Assembly: GCA_937894725.1 (NCBI GenBank)
Contig: CALAYL010000073.1
Span: forward strand, 1-14,796
Source of the DNA: an uncultured Bacteroidota bacterium
Lineage (GTDB): Bacteria; Bacteroidota; Bacteroidia; Chitinophagales; LD1
Length of the DNA stretch: 14,796 nt
Direction of reading: 5' to 3'
The notes beneath the pieces are model-generated. The model was not told where the DNA came from and did not search any database. It was given only the letters and a program-made list of their open reading frames with translations. Within the stretch, counting starts at the first letter, position 1. Each line of letters begins with the position of its first letter. The position numbers and the translations under genes were made by a program. This document shows positions 6,913 through 13,690 of this stretch, in pieces.

Positions 6913-6943
6913 CAAAAATGCTTTTTTTGACCGAAAGAAAAAA
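6913..6943 (-). promoter_or_regulatory. Possible promoter of the DHS-like gene
   Basis: On the minus strand, CATTTTTG (6920-6913) matches TAnnTTTG except at its first base. It is preceded by a TTTT run (6943-6940) at a 19-nt spacer. A start about 12 bp before the ATG at 6894 would follow. The surrounding A/T runs make chance matches likely. Confidence 0.3.
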
Positions 6944-6958
6944 TTTGAATTTGGTATA

Positions 6959-7000
6959 TAAAAAAAATCCCACGGGCATACGCGCGTGGGATTTTTTTTA
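6959..7000 (-). terminator. Terminator of the T9SS cargo gene
   Basis: The hairpin ATCCCACG (6967-6974) with CGTGGGAT (6985-6992) is extended by an A-run on the left and a T-run on the right. On the minus strand it gives a stem plus poly-T 19 bp after the stop of the 7019-8308 gene. The symmetric A and T runs would let it work on either strand. It insulates the DHS-like gene downstream. Confidence 0.85.
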
Positions 7001-7018
7001 TATAGTTTGAAGCAAATA

Positions 7019-8308
7019 TTATTTCTCTGCTACAAATTTAGATGTGAAACGGATTTTTCCGTTAGCATCTACAAGGTTTAAGATATAAACGCCCGTATTC
7101 AATGATGTAGTATTTACGATAGTTTGTGAAGCAGATACTGCTTGAGCAATCACACGCTTGCCTACTAAATCAGTGATGATTAGCGAGCTTACTTCATTGT
7201 TGTCAGCATTTACTATCAAGTTTCCTTTAGCAGGATTTGGATAAAAGCTTACGCTGTTTTCAGCCAATGTATTGATGCCTACTCCTGGAGATACTACTAC
7301 CGCTACTTTTGTAGTTGAAGACTTGCCACCAGCAGTTATAATATAGGCAAAAGTATCTTTTCCTAAATAGCCAGTAGCTGGGGTGTAAACTACGTTTGAG
7401 CCACTCACAGATACAGCGCCATGTGCTGAAGTTCCACTAGGTATAGTGACTACCAATGTACGGCCATAGCAATCTAGGTCATTAGCTGTTACAGCGATAG
7501 ACTTAGGTGTATTTTTAGTAACAGAAGCAGTATCGAAAACAGCAATAGGAGCTACAGAAAATCCAGCTGTAGTATCTACTAAAGTGATATCGTCAAACCA
7601 AGCTTCGCCACCGATAGGTAGAGTAGTCGTGCTACCATTGATTAATCCTTCTAATGCATACGGGTTGCTAGAAGAAAGAATGATAACAACGCTGTCTGGC
7701 ACTAAACAAGATGAATAAACGAAATCAGCATTAAATTGTCTGAAAGTACCTTGTGCTGCTGTAGCAAAGAAAGTAGCTGTAGCCACCACTGTAGCACCCT
7801 TTTTCAATACCGCAATAGCTGCACATGAGTCAGCACCTACTGTGATAGGAGCATAACGATAAAAACCGCTTAATTTCTCAATTCTTCTGTTTGGAGATAT
7901 AGCTATTCCAGCACCTGGTATGTTAGTTGCGCTAAAGTTGCTATTCGTAAAGTTTGTTAAGCTAATTTTGAAATCGCCACTTACTACGAAACCTGGTAGT
8001 GTAATCTGTGATCCCAATACAGGTACAGTTATAGAGTCCGTTCTAAGCTTTACAGACGATACCCCAGTATGAGCAGAAGTAGATTGAGAGGCAAAGTTCT
8101 TCATGCCAAATGCAGGACCTGCAGTTACGGCATTAGACGAAGTCCATCCTAATGGATCTTGAAAATAGCCAGTATCAATAGGGCCACCCAAAGTTGATAA
8201 GTCAAGGATAGACGTATCTGGTCCCCAAGTTTCAAAACTGGAATTGGTCACTTGAGCAAAAGTAGTAGAACTCGCTATTACTAAGGCTGAAAGTAGTAGT
8301 TTTTTCAT
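7019..8308 (-). CDS. T9SS-exported protein with PCMD-like, Ig-like and sorting domains
   Basis: The 429-aa product has a signal peptide with likely cleavage TFA-Q (residues 18/19). Residues about 20-245 resemble the carbohydrate-metabolism-type (PCMD) beta-sandwich of Bacteroidota cell-surface proteins: NSSFETWG, GWTSSN, SVKLRTDSI, and AWFDDITLV at its end. Residues about 253-340 are a cadherin/Big-type repeat (SVTKNTPKSIAVTANDLD, VVYTPATGYLGKDTFAYII). Residues about 352-429 form a type A T9SS sorting domain with FYPNPAKGNL, an ITDLVGK strand, LNTGVYILNL and a basic end. It should cross the outer membrane through T9SS and be anchored or released at the surface. It has its own terminator; the ligand is unknown. 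Confidence 0.88.
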   Translation of the reverse strand: MKKLLLSALVIASSTTFAQVTNSSFETWGPDTSILDLSTLGGPIDTGYFQDPLGWTSSNAVTAGPAFGMKNFASQSTSAHTGVSSVKLRTDSITVPVLGSQITLPGFVVSGDFKISLTNFTNSNFSATNIPGAGIAISPNRRIEKLSGFYRYAPITVGADSCAAIAVLKKGATVVATATFFATAAQGTFRQFNADFVYSSCLVPDSVVIILSSSNPYALEGLINGSTTTLPIGGEAWFDDITLVDTTAGFSVAPIAVFDTASVTKNTPKSIAVTANDLDCYGRTLVVTIPSGTSAHGAVSVSGSNVVYTPATGYLGKDTFAYIITAGGKSSTTKVAVVVSPGVGINTLAENSVSFYPNPAKGNLIVNADNNEVSSLIITDLVGKRVIAQAVSASQTIVNTTSLNTGVYILNLVDANGKIRFTSKFVAEK

Positions 8309-8341
8309 AAGTGTTATCTTATTTTTGGTTTATAATAAAGG

Positions 8342-8377
8342 TAAATTTAGTAATTCTATGGAATTAATTGCCACAAA
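8342..8377 (-). promoter_or_regulatory. Weak candidate promoter of the T9SS cargo gene
   Basis: On the minus strand, TTTG (8377-8374) and TAAATTTA (8349-8342) resemble the phylum consensus. The last -7 base differs and the spacer is 24 nt, slightly long. It lies in the 73-bp gap upstream of the ATG at 8308. Confidence 0.25.
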
Positions 8378-8381
8378 AGTG

Positions 8382-8768
8382 TCATTTCTTTAACTCAAAC
8401 CACACAGGCGTATTATCTGCTGGGTCATGATTGTAGTTTATGCAAATTTCTTCTCCCTCATTTATGTCGCAAAGCGTGATAAAATGTATTTTTTTATCCT
8501 CGTAGTACGTTTCATATTTTGCGTTGGGGGAGTAGCTATGGTTATAAATAGAACCGTAACCCAAAGCTATGGCTGCAATATCTTCGGTTTCACTCCACAT
8601 AAAGTAATAGTCGTATAAAGAAGTCTGTTTGATGAGTTGGGTATCGTTTAAGCTAAAAACCAAAACAGGCGCTATCTCAATGATAGTGCCTGCTTCGATG
8701 TACTTATCTGTAAAAACGCCCCTGCCCTTACCTTCAATATCTTCTATGTAAAGGCTATTCAGGAGCAT
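8382..8768 (-). CDS. SET-domain protein (putative lysine methyltransferase)
   Basis: The 128-aa protein consists of a SET domain and little else. KGRGVFTDKYIEAGTIIE at residues 13-30 is the N-terminal SET strand pair. YGSIYNHSYSPNA holds the S-adenosylmethionine and substrate knot with the NHS motif, and GEEICINYNHD holds the closing ExxxxY motif. The family transfers methyl groups to protein lysines; no target can be inferred. No cysteine-rich post-SET zinc site is visible, as is usual for short bacterial forms. It starts 10 bp after the ndk stop in the same direction, so the two are probably co-transcribed. Confidence 0.85.
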   Translation of the reverse strand: MLLNSLYIEDIEGKGRGVFTDKYIEAGTIIEIAPVLVFSLNDTQLIKQTSLYDYYFMWSETEDIAAIALGYGSIYNHSYSPNAKYETYYEDKKIHFITLCDINEGEEICINYNHDPADNTPVWFELKK

Positions 8769-8778
8769 ATTGTTTTTG

Positions 8779-9195
8779 TTAGAATCTTTCTACTCCTGCA
8801 AAATGGAATGATGCTTCTATATCGGCATTCTCATTGCTATCAGAGCCGTGTACTGCGTTGCGCTCAATGTCGGTAGCAAACGCCTTGCGGATAGTGCCCT
8901 CGGCTGCGTTAGCAGGGTTTGTAGCGCCTATTAATGTTCTAAAATCTTCTACTGCGTTATCTTTTCTCAATATAGCCGCTACTATAGGACCTTCTGTCAT
9001 AAATGCAATCAATTCTGGAAAGAAAGAACGCTCCTTATGCACTGCATAAAATGCTTCAGCTTGCTCAGTCGAAAGTTTAGTTAATTTCATAGCTTCGATT
9101 TTGAAGCCAGCGGCTATTATCATATCGATAATTTTGCCAGAATTTCCTGCTGCTACTGCATCAGGTTTAATCATTGTAAGGGTGATGTTTGCCAT
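8779..9195 (-). CDS. ndk: Nucleoside diphosphate kinase
   Basis: The 138-aa enzyme moves the gamma phosphate of ATP onto nucleoside diphosphates through a phospho-histidine. It opens with TLTMIKPDAV, has ERSFFPELIAFMTEGP in the middle, and carries the active-site block NAVHGSDSNENA with His116. Length is standard. An in-frame ATG at 9222 would add nine residues, but it lies inside the exact -7 box TATGTTTG and relatives begin at M-x-x-x-T-L/F, so the ATG at 9195 is used. It stands at the head of a likely ndk-SET operon. Confidence 0.96.
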   Translation of the reverse strand: MANITLTMIKPDAVAAGNSGKIIDMIIAAGFKIEAMKLTKLSTEQAEAFYAVHKERSFFPELIAFMTEGPIVAAILRKDNAVEDFRTLIGATNPANAAEGTIRKAFATDIERNAVHGSDSNENADIEASFHFAGVERF

Positions 9196-9215
9196 TGTAT
9201 TTGTTTTTTCGGGCG

Positions 9216-9249
9216 CAAACATAGGTAAAAAATGGACAATATTTTAAAA
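9216..9249 (-). promoter_or_regulatory. ndk promoter
   Basis: TATGTTTG on the minus strand (9223-9216) is an exact TAnnTTTG box. TTTT (9249-9246) stands 22 nt upstream as a weak -33 box. Transcription would begin roughly 10-15 bp before the ATG at 9195. A near-perfect direct repeat, GTCAATACTT and GTCAAATACTT (9257-9248 and 9276-9266), lies just upstream. Confidence 0.5.
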
Positions 9250-9292
9250 GTATTGACTTAAGTGTAAGTATTTGACAACTTAGTCTGTTAGT

Positions 9293-9820
9293 CTAACTCT
9301 CCAACAATTTCTTAAGATTGGCCAGTCCAACCTCAAAATCTTTCCCACCTTCTTTATCCATATCCATGAATAAAAGCATGAGGTTCATGGGTGGAGACAT
9401 TTTTCCTGCAAAACCCCAACTTATTTTAGTGGTATTAGCATCTATAGCTTCGGTAGTCATATACGCTGTATTAGTAGCCTCGAAAGGCTTCTTAAAGCGC
9501 AATTCATAATCTATTCTTGCGTTTGGACTAATTGCTTTGATTTCTTGTTCACCTTCTCCTACATCCTTATTTCCTTTCCATCCAGAAACAAAACCCACAG
9601 TACCATCTGTGCCTGAGAATTCTTTTTTCATATCTGGGTCTTTTTCAGCCCAAGCACTATAATTGTTTTGATTTTTTAGCATCACCACATAGGCAAATAC
9701 TTGATCTACAGTTTTTTTTATAACTATAGAACGCTCTGAAGCAAAATCTTTAGGTAGCAAAAAGCTAGCGCCTACGACTGCTAAAAATATTACTACAATG
9801 GTTAAAATTACTTTTTTTAT
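9293..9820 (-). CDS. SRPBCC-family protein with N-terminal membrane anchor, ATA start suspected
   Basis: The product belongs to the SRPBCC (START/polyketide cyclase-like) ligand-binding fold. LPKDFASERSIVIKKTVDQVF opens the domain, ENDed by the long C-terminal helix GKDFEVGLANLKKLLE, with NNYSAWAEKDPDMKK and GTVGFVSGWKG between. The standard start would be TTG at 9760 (155 aa). The frame stays open another 20 codons and encodes KKVILTIVVIFLAVVGASF, a membrane helix of the kind relatives carry after Met-Lys-Lys. The codon where that Met belongs, 9820-9818, reads ATA, and no ATG, GTG or TTG precedes it in frame. I give the longer form (about 175 aa) as the biological extent and 9293-9760 as the minimal one. 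It follows the cytochrome gene by 35 bp. Ligand unknown. Confidence 0.7.
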   Translation of the reverse strand: MKKVILTIVVIFLAVVGASFLLPKDFASERSIVIKKTVDQVFAYVVMLKNQNNYSAWAEKDPDMKKEFSGTDGTVGFVSGWKGNKDVGEGEQEIKAISPNARIDYELRFKKPFEATNTAYMTTEAIDANTTKISWGFAGKMSPPMNLMLLFMDMDKEGGKDFEVGLANLKKLLES

Positions 9821-9855
9821 AAATTGTATTTTATTTAAATATATAAAGATTTATT

Positions 9856-10161
9856 CTATATACGCTCTGATGTCAAATATTTATATATCAATTCTCGTTG
9901 CTCATCAGATATTTTAGCTTCTACCTGCATCTTTTTTAAAGTTTCTACCCATCCAGCAGCATCGTGTTTGCGGGGGGCAGGGATACGATGGCAATCGCCA
10001 CATTTTTCCATCAGCAAGGCTTTGCCTTGATTGAGGTCTGCCAATGACACCGTGGCCGAAGTATTGATTTCGGCAGGAGTATAAAATCTGGATGTGCTAG
10101 AGCAGTTAGCTAAAAAAAGCGTTAATGCTAATACGATAGAAGTGATTTTGATTTGATTCAT
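9856..10161 (-). CDS. Lipid-anchored mono-heme cytochrome c
   Basis: The 101-aa product has a signal peptide with lipobox LANC (Cys20), so it is membrane-anchored in the periplasm or envelope. The mature domain has one heme-attachment motif, CGDCH (residues 54-58), in the context GKALLMEKCGDCHRIPAP. Met78 in LKKMQVEAKI is the likely distal ligand, and a C-terminal helix DEQRELIYKYL packs the fold. The size suits a small electron-shuttle cytochrome; partners are not encoded nearby. It is probably the first gene of a pair with the SRPBCC gene. Its ATG is 69 bp from that of the divergent DHH-family gene. Confidence 0.88.
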   Translation of the reverse strand: MNQIKITSIVLALTLFLANCSSTSRFYTPAEINTSATVSLADLNQGKALLMEKCGDCHRIPAPRKHDAAGWVETLKKMQVEAKISDEQRELIYKYLTSERI

Positions 10162-10230
10162 AGTTAAAGGTTGGGTTTACTTTTTGAAAAAACTTTCGCT
10201 AATCTAGTAAAAAAGTGGAACTTTGAAGCT

Positions 10231-11235
10231 ATGAATCAACGAATATCAGCACTCAGAAATAGTTTAGTCCAATATAAGAAATCAGTCATCGTTACGCATC
10301 CAAATCCCGATGGCGATGCCTTTGGTTCTAGTTTTGCGTTGAGTTTGTTTTTACAAAAGCTTGGACATACTACCACCGTAGTTTCTCCAACCAATTTTAC
10401 GGCAAATTTCAAATGGCTCCCAGCATACGACACCATGTTGTCGTATGAGCATAAAGAACAAAAAGTAGTTATAGAAAAGGCAATCAATGAAGCAGAACTG
10501 ATTTTTTGTCTAGATTTTAATGCTTTAAATAGAATCGAAAAAGTGGGTGAGCTGTTAGGGGCATCTACTGCGCAAAAAGTGATGGTTGATCATCACCAGC
10601 AACCCGAAGACTTTGCTGACATTATGTTTTCGGATACTACTTACGCAGCTACTTGTGAGTATTTACATGATATTTTTTGCCATTTAGGATTAGCGGAAAA
10701 TATAGATATCGACATCGCTCAAAATCTATATACTGGGCTTACTACGGATACTGGTTTTTTTGCCTTTAGCAATACCACTCCCAACGTACATCGTGTAGCC
10801 GGAAGCCTTATCAACAAAGGCGTTTCGCCTGAGTTTATTCAAGACAAAGTCTTTAATATATATCGTGAAGAGCGACTTCGGTACACCGGCTACTGCCTGC
10901 TAAATAAGCTAAAAGTGGTAAATAAGGGTACCGTGGCTTACATGATGGTATCAAAAGAAGAGGCACGTCAGTTTCACTTACAGCCTGGCGACAATGAAGG
11001 ATTAGTCAATTATCCTTTTAAAATCGAAGGCGTGAAAGTCTCTGTTTTATTTACCGAAGAACCCGAAAAGATCAAAATTTCTTTCCGATCCAAAGAACAA
11101 ATAGATGTCAATGAATTTGCTCGTCAATTTTTTAGTGGTGGCGGGCATCGCAATGCAGCTGGAGGCAAGTCGCTCCTTTCATTAGCTGATACTGAAGCGC
11201 TATTTCTTGAAAAATTGCCTACACTTTTATCTTAA
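10231..11235 (+). CDS. DHH-family phosphoesterase, NrnA-like (nanoRNase / pAp phosphatase)
   Basis: The 334-aa enzyme is of the bifunctional oligoribonuclease and 3'-phosphoadenosine 5'-phosphate phosphatase type, which degrades 2-5-nt RNAs and clears pAp. Metal-binding motifs are complete: VTHPNPDGDAFGS (His23, Asp27, Asp29), CLDFN (Asp95), VDHH (120-122) and TTDTG (Asp173). The DHHA1 domain ends with SGGGHRNAAGG, its GGGH at 303-306. The ATG at 10231 is used; an in-frame TTG at 10171 would add 20 residues of no family character. Bacteria of this phylum usually lack Orn, so it may be the main nanoRNA-degrading enzyme (inference). No clear promoter was found in the 69-bp divergent gap. Confidence 0.92.
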   Translation: MNQRISALRNSLVQYKKSVIVTHPNPDGDAFGSSFALSLFLQKLGHTTTVVSPTNFTANFKWLPAYDTMLSYEHKEQKVVIEKAINEAELIFCLDFNALNRIEKVGELLGASTAQKVMVDHHQQPEDFADIMFSDTTYAATCEYLHDIFCHLGLAENIDIDIAQNLYTGLTTDTGFFAFSNTTPNVHRVAGSLINKGVSPEFIQDKVFNIYREERLRYTGYCLLNKLKVVNKGTVAYMMVSKEEARQFHLQPGDNEGLVNYPFKIEGVKVSVLFTEEPEKIKISFRSKEQIDVNEFARQFFSGGGHRNAAGGKSLLSLADTEALFLEKLPTLLS

Positions 11236-11261
11236 AAATTTAAAATCCTTGGCGCACTTTA

Positions 11262-11291
11262 TTTGCTCTTTTATAAAATAAACTACATTTA
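11262..11291 (+). promoter_or_regulatory. Promoter of the immunophilin gene
   Basis: TTTG (11262-11265) and TACATTTA (11284-11291) match the Bacteroidota promoter halves with one mismatch in the last -7 base and an 18-nt spacer. The start would fall about 20 bp before the ATG at 11320. The box also contains the in-frame TTG at 11263, which argues against that codon as a start. Confidence 0.5.
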
Positions 11292-11319
11292 CTCTCTATT
11301 TTTAAAACAAACAAAAACT

Positions 11320-12423
11320 ATGAAAAAAGTTAGCATGTCATTCTCACTTTTGGCCTTGTTTACGGCAGGTGTATTTTCATCTTGCAATGCAAAACAGCCC
11401 GCTGAAGAGAAGCAAACTACTGAATCAATTCCTCAAACCCCTACACAAATCCCTATGGCAAACGAAAATCCAAATTGGAACAAAGAAGACGGACTTTACG
11501 CAGAGTTTAACACTACTAAAGGAAAGATAGTCGTAAAATTAGAAATGGAGAAAGTACCTGTAACGGTGGCTAACTTCGTATCGCTTGCCGAAGGCAAAAA
11601 TACAGAAACAGACAGAAAAGGCGTTCCATTTTACGATGGATTGGTTTTTCATAGAGTGATAGCTAACTTTATGATACAAGGTGGCGACCCTCAAGGCACT
11701 GGACAGGGAGGTCCAGGCTACAAATTCGGAGATGAATTTGATCCATCGCTCAAGCACGATGTAGGGGGTATTTTATCTATGGCAAACGCAGGGCCAGGAA
11801 CCAACGGTTCGCAGTTTTTTATCACGCATGTACCTACACCATGGTTAGATGGCAAGCACTCTGTGTTTGGAAAAGTAGTAGAAGGTATGGCTGTGGTGAA
11901 TGCTGTAGCGCAAGGCGACAAAATCGAATCATTGAAAATAGTACGTGTAGGTAAAACAGCTACGGCATTTGATGCTGCGGCTATCTTCGCAAAACGTGAT
12001 GCGGTATTGGCTGAAAAAGCGGCTGCATTTAAAAAGCTAGAAGCTGCTGCATGGGATGAAAAAGTGAAAGCAAAATACCCTACCGCAGTGAAAACAGCTT
12101 CTGGTCTATACTATACTACCGATGTGAAAGGTACGGGGCCAGTAGCACAAAAGGGTCAAACAGTAGTAGCACATTACACTGGTCTTTTTTGGGATGGCAA
12201 AAAATTTGATTCATCGCTTGATAGAGGCCAGCCGTTTGAGTTTGGATTAGGCAATGGTCAAGTTATCCAAGGATGGGACGAAGGTTTTGGATTGTACAAA
12301 GTAGGTTCAAAAGGAAAACTCATCATCCCTTACTATCTCGCCTATGGAGAGCAAGGCTATCCAGGTGCTATTCCTCCAAAATCTGACTTAATATTTGAAG
12401 TCGAAATGTTGGGTGTAAAATAA
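11320..12423 (+). CDS. Lipid-anchored cyclophilin-FKBP fusion (dual-family peptidyl-prolyl isomerase)
   Basis: The 367-aa lipoprotein has a signal peptide ending FSSC with Cys22 lipidated, so it folds proteins in the periplasm or envelope. Residues about 60-211 are a cyclophilin domain with FHRVIANFMIQGGDP (Arg112, Gln120 at the active site), NGSQFFIT and WLDGKHSVFG (Trp175). An alanine- and lysine-rich helical linker covers about 212-255. Residues about 256-367 are an FKBP domain with HYTG (Tyr286), KKFDSS (Asp297), VIQGWDEG (Trp319), AYGEQG (Tyr342) and a LIFEVEML end. Both active sites look complete. The domain order equals that of the CFBP dual immunophilin reported from Flavobacterium johnsoniae. 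It has its own promoter and terminator. Confidence 0.93.
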   Translation: MKKVSMSFSLLALFTAGVFSSCNAKQPAEEKQTTESIPQTPTQIPMANENPNWNKEDGLYAEFNTTKGKIVVKLEMEKVPVTVANFVSLAEGKNTETDRKGVPFYDGLVFHRVIANFMIQGGDPQGTGQGGPGYKFGDEFDPSLKHDVGGILSMANAGPGTNGSQFFITHVPTPWLDGKHSVFGKVVEGMAVVNAVAQGDKIESLKIVRVGKTATAFDAAAIFAKRDAVLAEKAAAFKKLEAAAWDEKVKAKYPTAVKTASGLYYTTDVKGTGPVAQKGQTVVAHYTGLFWDGKKFDSSLDRGQPFEFGLGNGQVIQGWDEGFGLYKVGSKGKLIIPYYLAYGEQGYPGAIPPKSDLIFEVEMLGVK

Positions 12424-12441
12424 ACCCTCAAAATATTCACT

Positions 12442-12474
12442 AAATGCCCCGACTTTTCGGGGCATTTTTGTTTT
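12442..12474 (+). terminator. Terminator of the immunophilin gene
   Basis: A perfect 11-bp stem, AAATGCCCCGA (12442-12452) with TCGGGGCATTT (12457-12467), has loop CTTT and a TTGTTTT tail. It lies 18 bp after the stop at 12423 and separates the gene from the flavoprotein gene downstream. Confidence 0.9.
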
Positions 12475-12504
12475 ATTTACGTTTCTAAAAAAATTAATAA
12501 CGAC

Positions 12505-13458
12505 ATGTCATCATTTAAAACACCACTCACCGAAATGCTCGGTATCGAATATCCTATCATCATGGCTCCCATGTTTCTGGTGTCGAATGCTAAGATGATT
12601 ATCGCAGCATGTAATGCCGGTATCACTGGCGCTATACCTGCACTCAACTATCGCACCGATGCGGAGTTTAGAAAAGCGCTTACTGAGATTCAAGCCGCTA
12701 CCAATAAGCCTTTTGGTATCAATATCATCACCAATAAGTCGAATATCAAGATGCGCGAGCAGCTCGATACTTGCAAAGAATTTAAAGTAGCATTCATTCT
12801 CACTTCGCTCGGCTCACCCGAAACTGTGATAAATGAATGTAAGCCATTGGGTATAAAAGTATTTGCTGATGTAGTGGATCTTGCTTATTCAAAAAAAGTA
12901 GAAGCTATGGGTGCTGATGCTTTGATAGCTGTAAATAATGAAGCAGGCGGACATGCAGGTAATCTCACTCCTGAAGAATTGATACCTCTTTTAGTCAAAA
13001 ACTGTAAGATTCCCGTGATTTCGGCTGGTGGGGTAGGCAATCGAGCTGGGCTGGATAGGATGTTGGCATTGGGCGCATGTGGAGTATCTGTAGGTAGTCC
13101 ATTTATTGCATCAGACGAGGCACCTATATCGCAAGAGTATAAAGAGGCCTGTGTGCAATATGGCGAAAAGGACATCGTGCGTACGACAAAGCTATCAGGC
13201 ACGCCCTGTACGGTTATCAATACGCCTTATGTACAAAAAATAGGTTTAGAGCAAAACTGGCTTGAACGAGTACTTTCAAAGAATAAGACTTTGAAAAAAT
13301 ACGTCAAGATGATTACTTTTTACAAAGGCATGAAGCAGCTCGAAGCTGCTGCATTTTCGGCTACTTATCAGACTATGTGGTGTGCGGGCAATTCTATCGA
13401 ACATGTACATGCAGTTCAGCCAGTTGATAAAATCGTAGCGGGATTGTTGGAAGGATAA
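12505..13458 (+). CDS. Nitronate monooxygenase-like FMN protein (NPD family)
   Basis: The 317-aa TIM-barrel flavoprotein is of the nitronate monooxygenase / 2-nitropropane dioxygenase family, which uses FMN and oxygen to oxidise alkyl nitronates. YPIIMAPMFLVSN starts the barrel. NNEAGGHAG holds the catalytic-type His150. SAGGVG (173-178) and GVSVGSPF (193-200) bind the FMN phosphate. Enoyl-ACP reductase FabK is a related fold and cannot be fully excluded; the AGGHAG signature and length favour the nitronate branch. It appears monocistronic: a strong terminator stands before it, and 232 bp separate it from the next gene. Confidence 0.85.
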   Translation: MSSFKTPLTEMLGIEYPIIMAPMFLVSNAKMIIAACNAGITGAIPALNYRTDAEFRKALTEIQAATNKPFGINIITNKSNIKMREQLDTCKEFKVAFILTSLGSPETVINECKPLGIKVFADVVDLAYSKKVEAMGADALIAVNNEAGGHAGNLTPEELIPLLVKNCKIPVISAGGVGNRAGLDRMLALGACGVSVGSPFIASDEAPISQEYKEACVQYGEKDIVRTTKLSGTPCTVINTPYVQKIGLEQNWLERVLSKNKTLKKYVKMITFYKGMKQLEAAAFSATYQTMWCAGNSIEHVHAVQPVDKIVAGLLEG

Positions 13459-13525
13459 TCGAGTAGTTTAAATACATGGATTAGGTTAATAACGAATATA
13501 GGCATTGGAATCAATCTTGGCTCAG

Positions 13526-13654
13526 CTATGTTTTTGGTAATGGGTCAAACTTGATAATATTAAAAAATGATATACCTTGCATTGAAACTTGCGAAAAGCT
13601 GATATTGTCTTTTTTATAGCCGAAAATCGGAAGAGTATATTGACGATTGGTCAT
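13526..13654 (-). CDS. Possible 42-aa protein or gene fragment
   Basis: In the 232-bp gap between two plus-strand genes, the minus strand is open from an ATG at 13654 to a TAG. The peptide has mixed, non-repetitive composition with hydrophobic and aromatic residues (YTLPIFGYKK, GISFFNIIKFDPLP). No signal peptide or known motif is seen, and no TAnnTTTG box was found upstream. It may be a chance frame or the remains of a longer gene; I do not recognise it. Confidence 0.22.
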   Translation of the reverse strand: MTNRQYTLPIFGYKKDNISFSQVSMQGISFFNIIKFDPLPKT

Positions 13655-13690
13655 GCTTTGTTTTTTTAGAAACCATTAAATCAGCATACA

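Noticed and set aside
3637..10161. Long same-strand run as one operon or defence island
   Set aside because: Internal terminators and promoters break it up, and the genes are unrelated housekeeping or envelope functions.
10171..10230. Upstream TTG start for the DHH-family gene
   Set aside because: The added 20 residues have no family character, and an ATG stands where homologues begin.
12885..13220. 111-codon minus-strand open frame
   Set aside because: It is a mirror of the nitronate-monooxygenase-like gene, whose FMN motifs show the real frame.
13620..13648. Mutually exclusive small hairpins (CCGA/TCGG versus AATCG/CGATT) before the methyltransferase gene, resembling an attenuator
   Set aside because: Stems are only 4-5 bp, lack a T-run and match no riboswitch class I know.
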